From contig NZ_VZZJ01000022.1 of assembly GCF_008806345.1 (NCBI RefSeq), positions 1 to 64,000 of the forward strand: DNA of 64,000 nucleotides, in the 5' to 3' direction. A model generated the notes under the pieces. That model saw only the letters and a list, made by a program, of their open reading frames with translations, made no database searches and was not told the DNA's origin. Source of the DNA: Methylobacterium planeticum. GTDB lineage: Bacteria > Pseudomonadota > Alphaproteobacteria > Rhizobiales > Beijerinckiaceae. How positions within the stretch are numbered: position 1 is the stretch's first letter; the number at the start of each line of letters is the position of its first letter. A program made the translations under genes and the position numbers. Below are positions 43,459 to 52,880 of the stretch, in pieces.

Positions 43459-44277
43459 TCAGCCGAAGCGGCCGGTGATGTAATCCTGGGTCTGGCGCTT
43501 CTCGGGGTTCATGAAGATGCGGTTGGTGGGCCCGAACTCCACGAGCTCGCCCAGATACATGAAGGCGGTGAACTGCGAGATGCGGGCCGCCTGCTGCATG
43601 TTGTGGGTCACGATGGCGATCGTGAACTCGTTGCGCAGCTGCTCGATCAGCTCCTCGATCCGGCCCGTGGAGATCGGGTCGAGCGCCGAGGTGGGCTCGT
43701 CGAACAGGATCACCTCCGGGCGCTGCGCCACGGTGCGGGCGATGCAGAGGCGCTGCTGCTGCCCCCCCGAGAGGCCCATGCCGGATTGCTTGAGCTTGTC
43801 CTTGACCTCGTCCCAGAGGGCCGCCTTGCGCAGCGATTCCTCGACGCGCAGGTCGAGCTCGGCCTTCGGCAGCTTCTCGTAGAGGCGCAAGCCGAACGCG
43901 ACGTTGTCGTAGATCGACATCGGGAAGGGCGTCGGCTTCTGGAACACCATGCCGACGCGGGCGCGCAAGTCGTTCAGGTCGACCTTCTGGTCGAGGATGT
44001 TGCGGCCGTCGAGCAGGATCTCGCCCTCGGCGCGCTGCTCGGGATAGAGGCTGTAGATGCGGTTGAAGGTGCGCAGCAGGGTCGACTTCCCGCAGCCCGA
44101 GGGCCCGATCAGCGCCGTGACCTGGCGGTCGCGGAAGTCGAGGTTGATGCTCTTCAGGCCGTGGAAGGTCCCGTAGTAGAAGTTGAGGTTCTTCACGGCG
44201 ATCCGCACCGGTGCGGTCTCGTCGGCCTGGCTGCGCCCGCTGAGCTGGGCGGTGGTGATCGCGGGAGCGGCGTTCAT
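43459..44277 (-). CDS. pstB: Phosphate ABC transporter ATP-binding protein PstB
   Basis: The 272-residue ATPase powers phosphate import through PstCA. Walker A is GPSGCGKST, the signature LSGGQQQR, Walker [14 protein letters not shown] and the H-loop THNMQQAAR. The N-terminus carries 25 extra hydrophilic residues ([11 protein letters not shown]). The gene stands between pstA and phoU. Confidence 0.97.
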   Translation of the reverse strand: MNAAPAITTAQLSGRSQADETAPVRIAVKNLNFYYGTFHGLKSINLDFRDRQVTALIGPSGCGKSTLLRTFNRIYSLYPEQRAEGEILLDGRNILDQKVDLNDLRARVGMVFQKPTPFPMSIYDNVAFGLRLYEKLPKAELDLRVEESLRKAALWDEVKDKLKQSGMGLSGGQQQRLCIARTVAQRPEVILFDEPTSALDPISTGRIEELIEQLRNEFTIAIVTHNMQQAARISQFTAFMYLGELVEFGPTNRIFMNPEKRQTQDYITGRFG

Positions 44278-44317
44278 CGCGGTGTCCTTCGGGAAGCGGG
44301 CGGGAGCCGGTTCGGGC

Positions 44318-45208
44318 TCAACGGGCTTTGGGGTTCTTGATCACGAGGCGGGCCACGACCGAGAGGGCCAGGATCGTGACGGTGATGAGGAGCGCGCCGG
44401 ACCAGGCGAGGCTCTGCCAGTTCGGGTAGGGCGAGAGGGCGAACTGGTAGATCATCACCGGCAGGTTCGCGACGCCGCCCATCAGGGTGGGGCTGAACCA
44501 GGAATTGTTGTTGAGGGCCGTGAACAGGAGCGGCGCGGTCTCGCCGGCGATGCGGGCCAGCGCCAGGATGATGCCGGTCACGATGCCGGCCGAGGCCGCC
44601 CGCCAGGTCACGCTCAGGATCACCCGGGAGGGCGGCGCGCCGAGGGCCGCGCCGGCCTCGCGCAGGGACCCCGGCACGAGGCGCAGCATGTCCTCGGTGG
44701 TGCGCACGATCACGGGGGTCGCGATGATGGCGAGCGCCACGCCCCCGGCCCAGCCCGAATAGGTCCCCATCGGCCGCACCATCAGGGTGTAGACGAACAG
44801 TCCGATCAGGATCGAGGGCGCCGAGAGCAGGATGTCGTTGAGGAAGCGGATCAGGTCGGCGAGCTTCGAGGTGCGGCCGTACTCCGCCAGGTAGGTCCCG
44901 GCCATCACCCCGATGGGCGTCGCCACCACGATGCCGATCAGGGTGAGGACGAGGCTGCCCAGGATCGCGTTGGCGATGCCGCCGCCGTCCGAGCCGGGCC
45001 CCGGCGTCGGCTCGACGAAGAGGCCGGGCGAGAAGCCCTTCACGCCCTCGAGGATCAGCATCAGGAGGATCGAGCCGAGCACCACGGCGCCGATCAGGGT
45101 GGCGACGAGGCAGGAGACGCGGAGCACCCGGTCGGCGATGCGCCGTCCGGAGCGCACGCGGATCGGGGCCGCGGCCCGGACGTCGCTGAGGGGGTTGGTG
45201 GCATCCAT
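44318..45208 (-). CDS. pstA: Phosphate ABC transporter permease PstA
   Basis: The 296-residue inner membrane protein has six expected membrane segments and the ABC permease loop [29 protein letters not shown] of the phosphate permease family, along with [17 protein letters not shown]. It pairs with PstC to form the channel. The N-terminal part lies in the cytoplasm. It follows pstC by 10 bp. Confidence 0.95.
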   Translation of the reverse strand: MDATNPLSDVRAAAPIRVRSGRRIADRVLRVSCLVATLIGAVVLGSILLMLILEGVKGFSPGLFVEPTPGPGSDGGGIANAILGSLVLTLIGIVVATPIGVMAGTYLAEYGRTSKLADLIRFLNDILLSAPSILIGLFVYTLMVRPMGTYSGWAGGVALAIIATPVIVRTTEDMLRLVPGSLREAGAALGAPPSRVILSVTWRAASAGIVTGIILALARIAGETAPLLFTALNNNSWFSPTLMGGVANLPVMIYQFALSPYPNWQSLAWSGALLITVTILALSVVARLVIKNPKAR

Positions 45209-45218
45209 CGGGAGATCC

Positions 45219-46193
45219 TCAGGCGACCTTGACGCGGCGCACGAGCAGGCGGGCGATGATGAGGACGACGAAGGTGATCAGGAACAGGATGCAGCCGAGC
45301 GCCATCAGGGCGTTGAGCTGCATGCCGTCGGCCTCGTTGAACTCGTTGGCGATGCGCGAGGCGATGGTGGAACCGGGGTCGAAGATCGAGCTCGAGAGCC
45401 GGTTGGCGTTGCCGATCACGAAGGTGACCGCCATGGTCTCGCCGAGGGCCCGGCCGAGGCCGAGCATGATCGCGCCGATGATCGAGACCGAGGCCTGGGG
45501 CACGAGGACGTGGCGGACCACCTCCCAGGTGGTGCAGCCGATGCCGTAGGCGCTCTCGCGCAGCATGGTCGGGATCTGGTCGAGCATGTCGCGGGTGATC
45601 GAGGCCACGAAGGGCACGATCATGATGGCCAGGATGATGCCCGCCGTGAGGATGCCGACGCCGGAGGGGACCCGGGCGTAGAGCAGCGTGCCGACGATCG
45701 GCAGGCCCTCGACGAGGTTCGAGACCGGCACCTGCACGAAGCGCGCGAAGAGCGGCGCGAAGATGAACAGGCCCCACATGCCGTAGATGATGCTCGGGAC
45801 CGAGGCGAGGAGCTCGATCGTCATGCCGACGGGCTTGCGGGCCCAGCCGGGGCAGAGCTGCGTCAGGTAGACGGCGATGCCGAGGGAGAGCGGCACGCCG
45901 ATCATCAGGGCGAGGAGCGCCGAGGCGAGGGTGCCGATGATGGCCACCAGCGCCCCGTACTGCTCGGTGCCGATGTTCCAGGCGCTCGAGGTCAGGAAGC
46001 CGAAGCCGAACTCGCGGAAGGCCGGCCAGCCCCCGTAGAAGACCGAGATCAGGATGCCGACGAGCACGAGGAGGACGAGGAGCGCCGATCCGAAGGCGGC
46101 CCCCCGGAACAGGGCGTCGAGGCCCGGGCTCGGCCCCTTGCGCAGTCGCGATTCCGTGCGCGCGAGCGCGATCTGTTCAGTCAAGGCGGTCAT
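45219..46193 (-). CDS. pstC: Phosphate ABC transporter permease PstC
   Basis: The 324-residue permease has a cytoplasmic N-terminus, about six membrane segments, the PstC stretch [13 protein letters not shown] and the EAA-type loop [29 protein letters not shown]. Its start is the ATG at 46193. It lies 198 bp after pstS and 10 bp before pstA. The region between pstS and pstC (46194-46391) holds a GC-rich stretch but no gene. Confidence 0.95.
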   Translation of the reverse strand: MTALTEQIALARTESRLRKGPSPGLDALFRGAAFGSALLVLLVLVGILISVFYGGWPAFREFGFGFLTSSAWNIGTEQYGALVAIIGTLASALLALMIGVPLSLGIAVYLTQLCPGWARKPVGMTIELLASVPSIIYGMWGLFIFAPLFARFVQVPVSNLVEGLPIVGTLLYARVPSGVGILTAGIILAIMIVPFVASITRDMLDQIPTMLRESAYGIGCTTWEVVRHVLVPQASVSIIGAIMLGLGRALGETMAVTFVIGNANRLSSSIFDPGSTIASRIANEFNEADGMQLNALMALGCILFLITFVVLIIARLLVRRVKVA

Positions 46194-46391
46194 CCGCGAT
46201 TCTCTTCACCGGGTGGCGTGTTAGCGCGCGGCGGGGCTCGACGCGAGCAGGGACCGGTTTGCCCGAGGGGCGGGCCCGCCGTGGCGGCGCCCGGCCCGCG
46301 CACCCGGCCGAAGCGGCCGGGTGGTCGGTTTCGGGAGGCCGCGTTGCGGTGCGGCCTCGGGGGTTCGGGGCTCAGGTCGACGCGACCCGGA

Positions 46392-47432
46392 TCACATGTT
46401 CAGGACGGGCTTGCCGTCCTTGCCCTTCACCTGCTTCCACTCCTCGTGGATCAGGCCGACGACGTTGTCGGGGAGCGGCACGTAGTCGAGGTCGGCGGCG
46501 AGCTTGTCGCCGTTCTTGTAGGCCCAGTCGAAGAACTTGAGCACGTCGGCGGACTTCGCCGGATCGGCCGCATCCTTGTGGACGAGGATGAAGGTCGCGG
46601 CGGTGATCGGCCAGGCCTCGTCGCCGGCCTGGTTCGTCAGCGAGATGCCGAAGCCCGGGGCGCTCTTCCAGTCGGCGCTCGCGGCGGCGGCCTGGAACGC
46701 CTTGTCGTCCGGCTGCGGGTACTTGCCGGCCTTGTTCTGGATCAGCGTGTGGCTGAGCTTGTTCTGCTTGGCGTAGGCCGATTCGACGTAGCCGATCGCG
46801 TTCGGGACCTGCTTGACGGTGGCGGTCACGCCCTCGTTGCCCTTGCCGCCCTGACCGGCCGGCCAGCTCACCGTGGTGGCGGCGCCGAACTCCTTCTTCC
46901 AGGGCTCGGAGACCTGGGAGAGGTAGGTGGTGAAGATGTTCGTGGTGCCCGAGGCGTCCGAGCGGTAGACCGGCGTGATGGTCGCGTCGGGAAGCTTCAC
47001 GCCCTGGTTGAGGGCAGCGATCTTCGGATCGGACCACTTGGTGATCTTGCCGGCATAGATGTCGGCGACGAGCTCGCCCGTCAGCTTCAGCTTGCCCGGC
47101 TCGACGCCGGCGATGTTCACCACGGTGACGACGCCGCCCATCACGGTCGGGAACTGGACGAGGCCGTCCTTCTCGAGGGCCGGGCCCTTGAGGGGCGCGT
47201 CGGTGGCGCCGAAATCGACGGTCTTGGCCTGGATCTGCTTGATGCCGCCGCCGGAGCCGATCGACTGGTAGTTGAGCCCGGTGCCGGTGTCCTTGCGGTA
47301 GGCCTCGGCCCACTTGGAATAGACCGGGAACGGGAAGGTCGCCCCGGCGCCCGTGATGTCGCCGGCGAGCGCCGGGAAGGCGATCTGGGCCGTCGCGAGG
47401 CCCAGGGCGAGCGCGTAGGTAAAGGGTTTCAC
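46392..47432 (-). CDS. pstS: Phosphate ABC transporter substrate-binding protein PstS
   Basis: The 346-residue periplasmic protein has a signal peptide (MKPFTYALALGLATAQIAFPALA) and the phosphate-binding motifs GAGATFPFPVYSKWAEAYRK, IGSGGGIKQI, DFGATDAP and YRSDASGTTNIFT. The start codon is GTG at 47432, with GGAG 7 nt upstream; the frame is open further, but there is no signal peptide there. The Pho box lies about 125 bp upstream. It is the first gene of the pst operon. Confidence 0.96.
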   Translation of the reverse strand: MKPFTYALALGLATAQIAFPALAGDITGAGATFPFPVYSKWAEAYRKDTGTGLNYQSIGSGGGIKQIQAKTVDFGATDAPLKGPALEKDGLVQFPTVMGGVVTVVNIAGVEPGKLKLTGELVADIYAGKITKWSDPKIAALNQGVKLPDATITPVYRSDASGTTNIFTTYLSQVSEPWKKEFGAATTVSWPAGQGGKGNEGVTATVKQVPNAIGYVESAYAKQNKLSHTLIQNKAGKYPQPDDKAFQAAAASADWKSAPGFGISLTNQAGDEAWPITAATFILVHKDAADPAKSADVLKFFDWAYKNGDKLAADLDYVPLPDNVVGLIHEEWKQVKGKDGKPVLNM

Positions 47433-47556
47433 ATGCGTCTCCGTTAGCTGTCGGGCGCAGAGTCCGGCGCGGCACCCATGAGGACCGGCCCGGGGCCTGC
47501 ACCGACCCGCCGACATCCGGCTGCCGCACGCCTTAACGCCTCGACGGTGCGGCTCT

Positions 47557-47585
47557 ATGACGGCGCCATGACAGAGCGATGACAG
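47557..47585 (-). promoter_or_regulatory. Triple Pho box upstream of pstS
   Basis: Three 7-bp direct repeats ATGACGG, ATGACAG, ATGACAG (47557-47563, 47568-47574, 47579-47585) lie at exact 11-bp spacing. Read on the minus strand they are CTGTCAT-N4-CTGTCAT, the PhoB site. They lie 125-153 bp upstream of the pstS start. The last two repeats are perfect. Confidence 0.85.
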
Positions 47586-47787
47586 CGGCGGCCGGCCGGG
47601 ACGCCTGCGCAGTCCCACCCCGGAGGTTCCCGCGATCCGGCGCCGGCCCCTGGACCGGCCGGCCCGACGCGAGGCGAGGCGACGCGAGGCGACGCGCCAT
47701 GGCACGGTTTCCCGTGCTCGCGCGTTCCTTGCAGGATCCGGAAGTTCGGCGGCCGGCCCCGCGGCCGCGCTGGCCGGGTAGAGGACG

Positions 47788-48054
47788 ATGCGCACCGTGA
47801 GCAACGAACCGCAGGCCGGGCCGCTCGGCACGGCGGATCCCGAGGAAGCCGCCTACCTGGCGTTGCATGCCGAGCGGGAAACGATCGAGCGGAGCCTCGC
47901 GCTGGCGCAGGTCCGCCAGCGCTTCGGTGCGAATGCGGACGAAGTCGAGCGGGCCCATGTGGAGGAGCGCGAGCTTCTCCTGACCCTGGACCGCCTGATG
48001 ACCCGGATCCGCGCCGCGGAGTACAAGCGCCAGCCCGGCGCCCGGCGCTGGTAG
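47788..48054 (+). CDS. Small helical hypothetical protein
   Basis: The 88-residue protein has a short Gly/Pro-rich start and then a charged helical part of about 60 residues (HAERETIERSLALAQVRQRFG, VERAHVEERELLLTLDRLMTRIRA) with heptad-like spacing of leucines, likely a coiled coil. It lies between pstS and the NepR-like gene, on the opposite strand to both. No family is recognised. A GAGG ribosome site precedes the ATG. Confidence 0.62.
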   Translation: MRTVSNEPQAGPLGTADPEEAAYLALHAERETIERSLALAQVRQRFGANADEVERAHVEERELLLTLDRLMTRIRAAEYKRQPGARRW

Positions 48055-48108
48055 GCGGCCGGCGGGCGCATGGCCGGTGCGTGGCGCCCCGACGGGGCGC
48101 GGGCGCCC

Positions 48109-48318
48109 TCAGCCGGCGCGGCGGCGGTCGCGCTCCTTGTGGCGCAGCCGCAGGAGCAGGTCGATCTGCGCGTCGGGGATCGGCTGGTTCTCGACGCTGC
48201 CCTCGTAGACCGAGCGCAGGGCATGGCCGAGGCGGTACTGCGTGTCGACGCTGAGCACGGGCACCGGTCCGCCCTGTTCGGGCGCGGAGGCCTCGGACTT
48301 GCCGGACAACTGAGCCAT
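48109..48318 (-). CDS. NepR-like anti-sigma factor
   Basis: The 69-residue product ends YRLGHALRSVYEGSVENQPI-PDAQIDLLLRLRHKERDRRR. This agrees with the NepR pattern (I/L-G-x2-L-R-x2-Y-x7-P-I/V-P-D-x4-L-L), the region that holds the sigma factor EcfG until PhyR sequesters it. A GGGGGGAG ribosome site supports the start. PhyR and EcfG genes are not in the window. The match is by motif; it could be a paralogue rather than the main NepR. Confidence 0.6.
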   Translation of the reverse strand: MAQLSGKSEASAPEQGGPVPVLSVDTQYRLGHALRSVYEGSVENQPIPDAQIDLLLRLRHKERDRRRAG

Positions 48319-48397
48319 CGTCTCCCCCCCGAGACCTGATCACCGGCCCCGCGCATCGCGACGGCCCGCTTGATCGGATCACTCTCGGCCCGGATGG

Positions 48398-48412
48398 TTA
48401 ACGAAGCGTTAC
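48398..48412. promoter_or_regulatory. CtrA-like TTAA-N7-TTAC motif upstream of the NepR-like gene
   Basis: TTAA-CGAAGCG-TTAC lies 80 bp upstream of the NepR-like start, one base from the CtrA consensus. It is also a near-palindrome, GGTTAACGAAGCGTTACC, which resembles the site before minC. A chance match is possible. Confidence 0.3.
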
Positions 48413-48444
48413 CTTTAATCCCCGGGTAAGTTTAATATTCCGTG

Positions 48445-50118
48445 TCAGGCCGAGGCGCTCTGGAGCAGGCGGGCGGCGGCCGCCCGCGCCTCGTCGGTGA
48501 CCGTCGCGCCGGCGAGCATGCGGGCGATCTCCTCGCGCCGCGCCTCGACGGGGAGGGAGGCGACGCGGGTGGCGACCCGGTCGCTGCCCTTCACCGGATC
48601 CTTGGCGATGAGGAAATGCGTCTGGGCGCGGGCCGCGACCTGGGGGGCATGGGTGACGGCCACGACCTGCACGGTCTCGGCGAGGCGCGCGAGGCGGGCC
48701 CCGATCGCGTCCGCGACCGCGCCGCCGACGCCGGTGTCGATCTCGTCGAAGATCAGGGTCGGGGCCGAGCCCTTGTCGGCCAGCACGACCTTGAGCGCCA
48801 GCATGAAGCGCGAGAGCTCGCCCCCGGAGGCCACCTTCATCATCGGCCCCGGGCGGGTGCCCGGATTCGTCTGCGCCCAGAACTCGACCCGGTCGATCCC
48901 GGCCCCGTCGCGGGAATCCGGATCGGTGGCGATCTCGGTGATGAAGCGGGCGCGCTCGAGCTTCAGCGGCGGCAGCTCCGCCTTCACGGCGGCGTCGAGG
49001 GCCTTGGCGGCGCGCTTGCGCCCGTCGCTGAGCTTGGCCGCCGCCCTGGCGTAGGCGGCCTCCGCCTGGGCCAGCACCGCCTCGAGGCCGGCGAGGGATT
49101 CCTCGCCCGCATCGATCGCCGCGACATCCCCGACATAGCGCTCGCGCAGGGCGGCCAGGTCGTCGGCCGGGACATCGTACTTGCGGGAGGCGGCGCGCAG
49201 GGCGAACAGGCGCTCCTCGACCCGCTCGAGCTCGCGCGGGTCGAACTCGGTCTCGGACACCGCGGCGTCGAGGACGCTGCGGGCCTCGTCGAGGGCGACC
49301 AGCGCCGCGTCGAGGGCCGCGATGCAGGGATCGACGAGCGCCGGCAGCTGCGTGGCCCGGCGCTCCAGCTTGCGGATCGCGCTCGAGAGATGCGCGCTGC
49401 CCGAATTCGGGCCGCCCACCGCCTCCAGGGCCTCGTTCAGCTCGCGCGCGACCTTCTCGCTCTGCTGCATCACGGTGCGGCGCTCGGCCAGCGTCGCCTC
49501 CTCGCCGGCCTGCGGATCGAGGCTTTCCAGCTCGTCGACGGCGTGGCGCAGGAAGTCGGCTTCCTTGCGCGCCGCCTCGACCCGGGCCCGCTGCTCGGAC
49601 AGGGCCGTGCGGGCGTGGCGCACGCGCTTGGCGGCCTCGGCCACCGCCGCGGCCGGGGCCTGCAGTCCCCCGAAGGCGTCCAGGATGGCGCGGTGCGTGG
49701 TGGGATCGGCGAGGGCCCGGTCGTCGTGCTGGCCGTGGATCTCGACGAGCGCCGCCCCGATGGCGCGCAGCACCTGCACGCCCACCGCCTGATCGTTGAC
49801 GAAGGCCCGGGTCCGCCCGTCCGCCATCTGCGTGCGGCGCAGGATCAGGTCGCCCTCGGTGTCGATCTCGGATTCGGCCGCGATCAGGCGGGCCGGATGG
49901 TCGAGGGGCGCGTCGAACACCGCCGTGATGCTGCCCTGGCCCTCGCCGTGGCGCACCAGGCGTCCGTCCCCGCGCCCGCCGAGCGCGAGCGCGAAGGCGT
50001 CGAGGAGGATCGACTTGCCCGCGCCGGTCTCCCCGGTCAGGACGCTCAGCCCCTCGCGGAAATTCAACTCGAGCTTGTCGATCAGAACGATGTCGCGGAT
50101 CGCAAGCTGCACGAGCAT
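48445..50118 (-). CDS. recN: DNA repair protein RecN
   Basis: RecN is the SMC-like ATPase that gathers broken DNA ends in recombination repair. The 557-residue protein has Walker A LTGETGAGKSILLDAF at the start, a long central coiled coil, and the signature ASGGELSRFMLALK with Walker B TLIFDEIDTGVGG near the end. No LexA box (GTTC/GAAC-N7) was seen in the 250-bp gap upstream. It lies between bamD and the NepR-like gene. Confidence 0.97.
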   Translation of the reverse strand: MLVQLAIRDIVLIDKLELNFREGLSVLTGETGAGKSILLDAFALALGGRGDGRLVRHGEGQGSITAVFDAPLDHPARLIAAESEIDTEGDLILRRTQMADGRTRAFVNDQAVGVQVLRAIGAALVEIHGQHDDRALADPTTHRAILDAFGGLQAPAAAVAEAAKRVRHARTALSEQRARVEAARKEADFLRHAVDELESLDPQAGEEATLAERRTVMQQSEKVARELNEALEAVGGPNSGSAHLSSAIRKLERRATQLPALVDPCIAALDAALVALDEARSVLDAAVSETEFDPRELERVEERLFALRAASRKYDVPADDLAALRERYVGDVAAIDAGEESLAGLEAVLAQAEAAYARAAAKLSDGRKRAAKALDAAVKAELPPLKLERARFITEIATDPDSRDGAGIDRVEFWAQTNPGTRPGPMMKVASGGELSRFMLALKVVLADKGSAPTLIFDEIDTGVGGAVADAIGARLARLAETVQVVAVTHAPQVAARAQTHFLIAKDPVKGSDRVATRVASLPVEARREEIARMLAGATVTDEARAAAARLLQSASA

Positions 50119-50367
50119 GCCGCGTCGGTGGCCTCTTCGAACTGGGTCGCCGTCATGTAGGGGGAAGTCGCGCGGACTTCATCCCCGAAATCGCGCCCGG
50201 CCGGCCCTCGCGCGAAGGCCCGCCGCCCGAACGGGAGGCGGGCGAGGCGGCGTCGGCCGGCCTCGCCCGCGGGTGGGTCCGTCGCCGGGCCGTCGGGGCG
50301 CGAGAGGCTCCCGGCGCGAGGTTCCGAGGGCGAGGCTCCGGGGGCGAGGCTCGCGCCGCCCTTGCGC

Positions 50368-51246
50368 CTACTGCGCGGAGGCGGTGCGGCCGGTGATCGA
50401 CGAGAACGCCTTGCTGAGCCAGGAGGACTTCTCCTCGCGGGGCTCGAGGCCGCCGTTCTGCAGGAGCGCGTGCGCGTCCTTGTACCAGGGACTGTCCGGG
50501 AAGTTGTGGCCCAAGACCGCGGCGGCGTTCTGCGCCTCCTGGGCGATGCCGAGCGCCATGTAGGCCTCGACCAGGCGCTCCAGCGCCTCCTCGGTGTGGC
50601 GCGTCGTCTGGTAGCGGCTGATCACGTCGCGGAAGCGGTTGATCGCGGCCGGGAAGTTGCGGCGCTCCAGGTAGAAGCGGCCGACCTCCATCTCCTTGCC
50701 GGCGAGCTGGTCGCGGGTGATCTGGATCTTGGCCTTGGCGTCGGAGGAATACTCGGAGGTCGGGTACTTCTGCACGAGCTCCTGCAGCGCCACGAGGGCC
50801 TTCTCGGAGCGGTCCTGGTCGCGGGTAACGTCCGGGATCTGCTTGTACTGCGACATCGCCATCAGGTACTGGGCGTAGGCCGCATCCTTGCTCGCCGGAT
50901 GGCGCTGCAGGTAGCGCTTCGAGGCGTTGATGGCGTCGTCGTACTTCTGGCCCTCGTAATTCGCGTAGGCGGTCATCAGCAGCGCCTTCCGGGACCAGTC
51001 GGAATAGGCGTACTGCTTGTCGAGGTCGCCGAACTTCTTGACCGCGCCCTCGTAGTCACTGTCCTCCATCTTGGCCAAGCCCTCGCTGTAGAGCTTGTCC
51101 GCCGGGACATCGGGGATGACTTCGGGCTTGTACTTCTCGGCGAAGGGATTGATCGAATCGAGGGCGTCGCAGCCGCCGAGACCGAGGCTCAGCGCCGTCA
51201 GGAGCACGGCCGCCAGGGCACCGCGGTTCGGATAGGTGACAGGCAT
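50368..51246 (-). CDS. bamD: Outer membrane assembly lipoprotein BamD
   Basis: BamD is the essential lipoprotein partner of BamA in outer membrane beta-barrel assembly. The 292-residue protein has a lipoprotein signal ending LGLGGC (Cys about 25) and five TPR-like helical repeats (LYSEGLAKMEDSDYEGAVKKF and so on). The ATG at 51246 is the expected start; the frame extends 30 codons upstream without a signal sequence. It lies between recN and lpxC, all in the same direction. Confidence 0.95.
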   Translation of the reverse strand: MPVTYPNRGALAAVLLTALSLGLGGCDALDSINPFAEKYKPEVIPDVPADKLYSEGLAKMEDSDYEGAVKKFGDLDKQYAYSDWSRKALLMTAYANYEGQKYDDAINASKRYLQRHPASKDAAYAQYLMAMSQYKQIPDVTRDQDRSEKALVALQELVQKYPTSEYSSDAKAKIQITRDQLAGKEMEVGRFYLERRNFPAAINRFRDVISRYQTTRHTEEALERLVEAYMALGIAQEAQNAAAVLGHNFPDSPWYKDAHALLQNGGLEPREEKSSWLSKAFSSITGRTASAQ

Positions 51247-51471
51247 TTGCGGTCCATTCCCCAACAGGCGCGGCCATGTCGTCGCAAAGACGCGCGCCGT
51301 CAAGCCATCACGAATGTCATTCGAAGCGGTGGGCATCCTGCCACGGCGCGAAGGCCCTGGTCCTCCGCGACGGTGCCGCTCTTCACAGACGATTCACCGT
51401 GACGTGCAATTCGGGCGCGAAAACGGCGGTCGCGGGGCGCTGGCGATCGCAGGCCGGGTGTGGCTTGCGGG

Positions 51472-52419
51472 CTACAGGTCGCCCGCGAAGGCGGCGATCC
51501 CGAGGCCGACGCCGAACTCGGCGAGGGCGCTCTCGCGGCGGCTGCCCTGGGCCTCGATGATCGCGTAGTTGGCGCGGTCCGAGAACAGCGCGGTCAGCAC
51601 GCCGACATTCATCCGGTGGCCGCCGCAATAGGAGCGGTAGGCGCCCTGGAGGGGCAGGCCGGCGAGCGCGAGGTCGCCGACCGCGTCGAGGAACTTGTGG
51701 CGGACGAACTCGTCCGCGAAGCGCAGGCCTTCCGGGTTCACCACCGCGGTCTCGCCGACCGCCACGGTGTTCTCCAGGGAGGCGCCGAGGGCGAAGCCCG
51801 CCTTCCAGTAGCGCTCCACGTCCTTCATCATCCCGAAGGTGCGGGCGCCCGCGATCTCGCGGCGGTAGGCGGCGGGGGTGAGGTCCATGGCCTTGCGGCT
51901 GCGGCCGATCACCGGGCTCTCGAAATCGATCTCGACGTCGAGGCGGAAGCCCCGGTCGATGGGGCGGAGCTCGGCGAAGGCCCGGTCGACCTCGATCCGG
52001 ACGGGGCGGAGCACCTTGATCCAGCGGCGCGGGGCGCCGCACTGGGCGAGGCCGACCGCGTCGATCGCCTCGACGAAGGGACGCGCGCTGCCGTCGAGGA
52101 TGGGCATCTCGGGCCCGTCGATCTCCACGCGGGCGTTGTCGACACCGAGCCCGTAGAGGGCGGACATCAGGTGCTCGATGGTGGCGACGGCCCCGGAGGC
52201 GACGTCGCCGATGACGGTGCAGAGTTCGGTAGCGGAGACGCAGGCGTGGTGGGCTTTGATGAGCCGGTCGTTGCCGGTGGGCATCCCGGTGCGGAGGAAG
52301 GCGACACCGTGGTTGGCGGGGGCGGGGCGGATCGTGATCTCGACCGGGTTCCCGGAATGGACGCCGATGCCGCGCAAGGCGGCCGGGCCCTTGAGGGTAA
52401 TCTGTTGGTTCGTTCGCAT
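51472..52419 (-). CDS. lpxC: UDP-3-O-acyl-N-acetylglucosamine deacetylase LpxC
   Basis: LpxC carries out the first committed step of lipid A synthesis. The 315-residue protein has the N-terminal LKGPAALRGIGVHSG, the zinc ligands in TIEHLMSAL and FVRHKFLDAVGD, and the substrate-proximal GGHRMN near the end. The ATG lies 16-20 bp after an AT-poor stretch. The long gap upstream carries a CtrA-like site and two GANTC sites; the gene is known to be under post-translational control elsewhere. Confidence 0.97.
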   Translation of the reverse strand: MRTNQQITLKGPAALRGIGVHSGNPVEITIRPAPANHGVAFLRTGMPTGNDRLIKAHHACVSATELCTVIGDVASGAVATIEHLMSALYGLGVDNARVEIDGPEMPILDGSARPFVEAIDAVGLAQCGAPRRWIKVLRPVRIEVDRAFAELRPIDRGFRLDVEIDFESPVIGRSRKAMDLTPAAYRREIAGARTFGMMKDVERYWKAGFALGASLENTVAVGETAVVNPEGLRFADEFVRHKFLDAVGDLALAGLPLQGAYRSYCGGHRMNVGVLTALFSDRANYAIIEAQGSRRESALAEFGVGLGIAAFAGDL

Positions 52420-52653
52420 TCCTTAGCCCTCGGCCGCGATCAGGCAGCACACCGCACCAGGCGATGTGCCCTGCCCTTCAGATCCGTCCGCTGCTTGAAG
52501 CCCCTGCGCGCGCTGACGGCGAAACCGCCGCGCTTTCTCGTTCCGGAAATTTGTATAGCTGCGCTCAAAAGCCCGGCCAAATCACGGATTCTTACGCTGT
52601 GTTACAGACACGCTTTCCGAGCACGAATCCGAAAGCGCTTTTTGCTCAATGTT

Positions 52654-52668
52654 TTAACAACATGTTAA
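52654..52668. promoter_or_regulatory. Exact CtrA-type TTAA-N7-TTAA motif between ftsZ and lpxC
   Basis: TTAA-CAACATG-TTAA matches the CtrA consensus exactly. In DNA this GC-rich, an exact match is expected far less than once per window. GANTC sites (CcrM targets) lie at 52587-52591 and 52625-52629. All three stand in the 461-bp gap 52420-52880 upstream of lpxC, which holds no gene. The site also borders the ftsZ terminator. Confidence 0.55.
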
Positions 52669-52694
52669 ACCCGGCCCCTCGCGGCGCCGGGTTT
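52667..52694 (-). terminator. Intrinsic terminator of ftsZ
   Basis: AAACCCGGC (52667-52675) and GCCGGGTTT (52686-52694) form a 9-bp stem with a 10-nt loop about 190 bp after the ftsZ stop. On the minus strand the stem ends in TTT followed by AACA. It would separate the dcw transcript from lpxC. Confidence 0.55.
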
Positions 52695-52880
52695 GTTGCG
52701 CAAAAGCCGCAAGCGCGTGGTTGAACGGGCAACGGACCACCCCGGTCCGGCCGGCCTCCGGCGCTCCGGGCGGCGCGGCGAAGGGTCGGCAAAGGATCGG
52801 TGACGGGCCGGCGCGCCCGGCAGGGCCCCCGCGGAGGGATCCGCGGGGGCCGCTCCGGCCCGGCCTTCGGGACCCGGGCG

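Noticed and set aside
44913-47447. 844-codon open frame on the plus strand
   Set aside because: It runs over pstA, pstC and pstS in antisense and is Asp/His/Arg-rich without motifs.
47700-47726. EcfG promoter on the minus strand upstream of pstS
   Set aside because: GGAAC-N17-CGTG misses the last base of the -10 element and lies far upstream of the Pho box; too weak to call.
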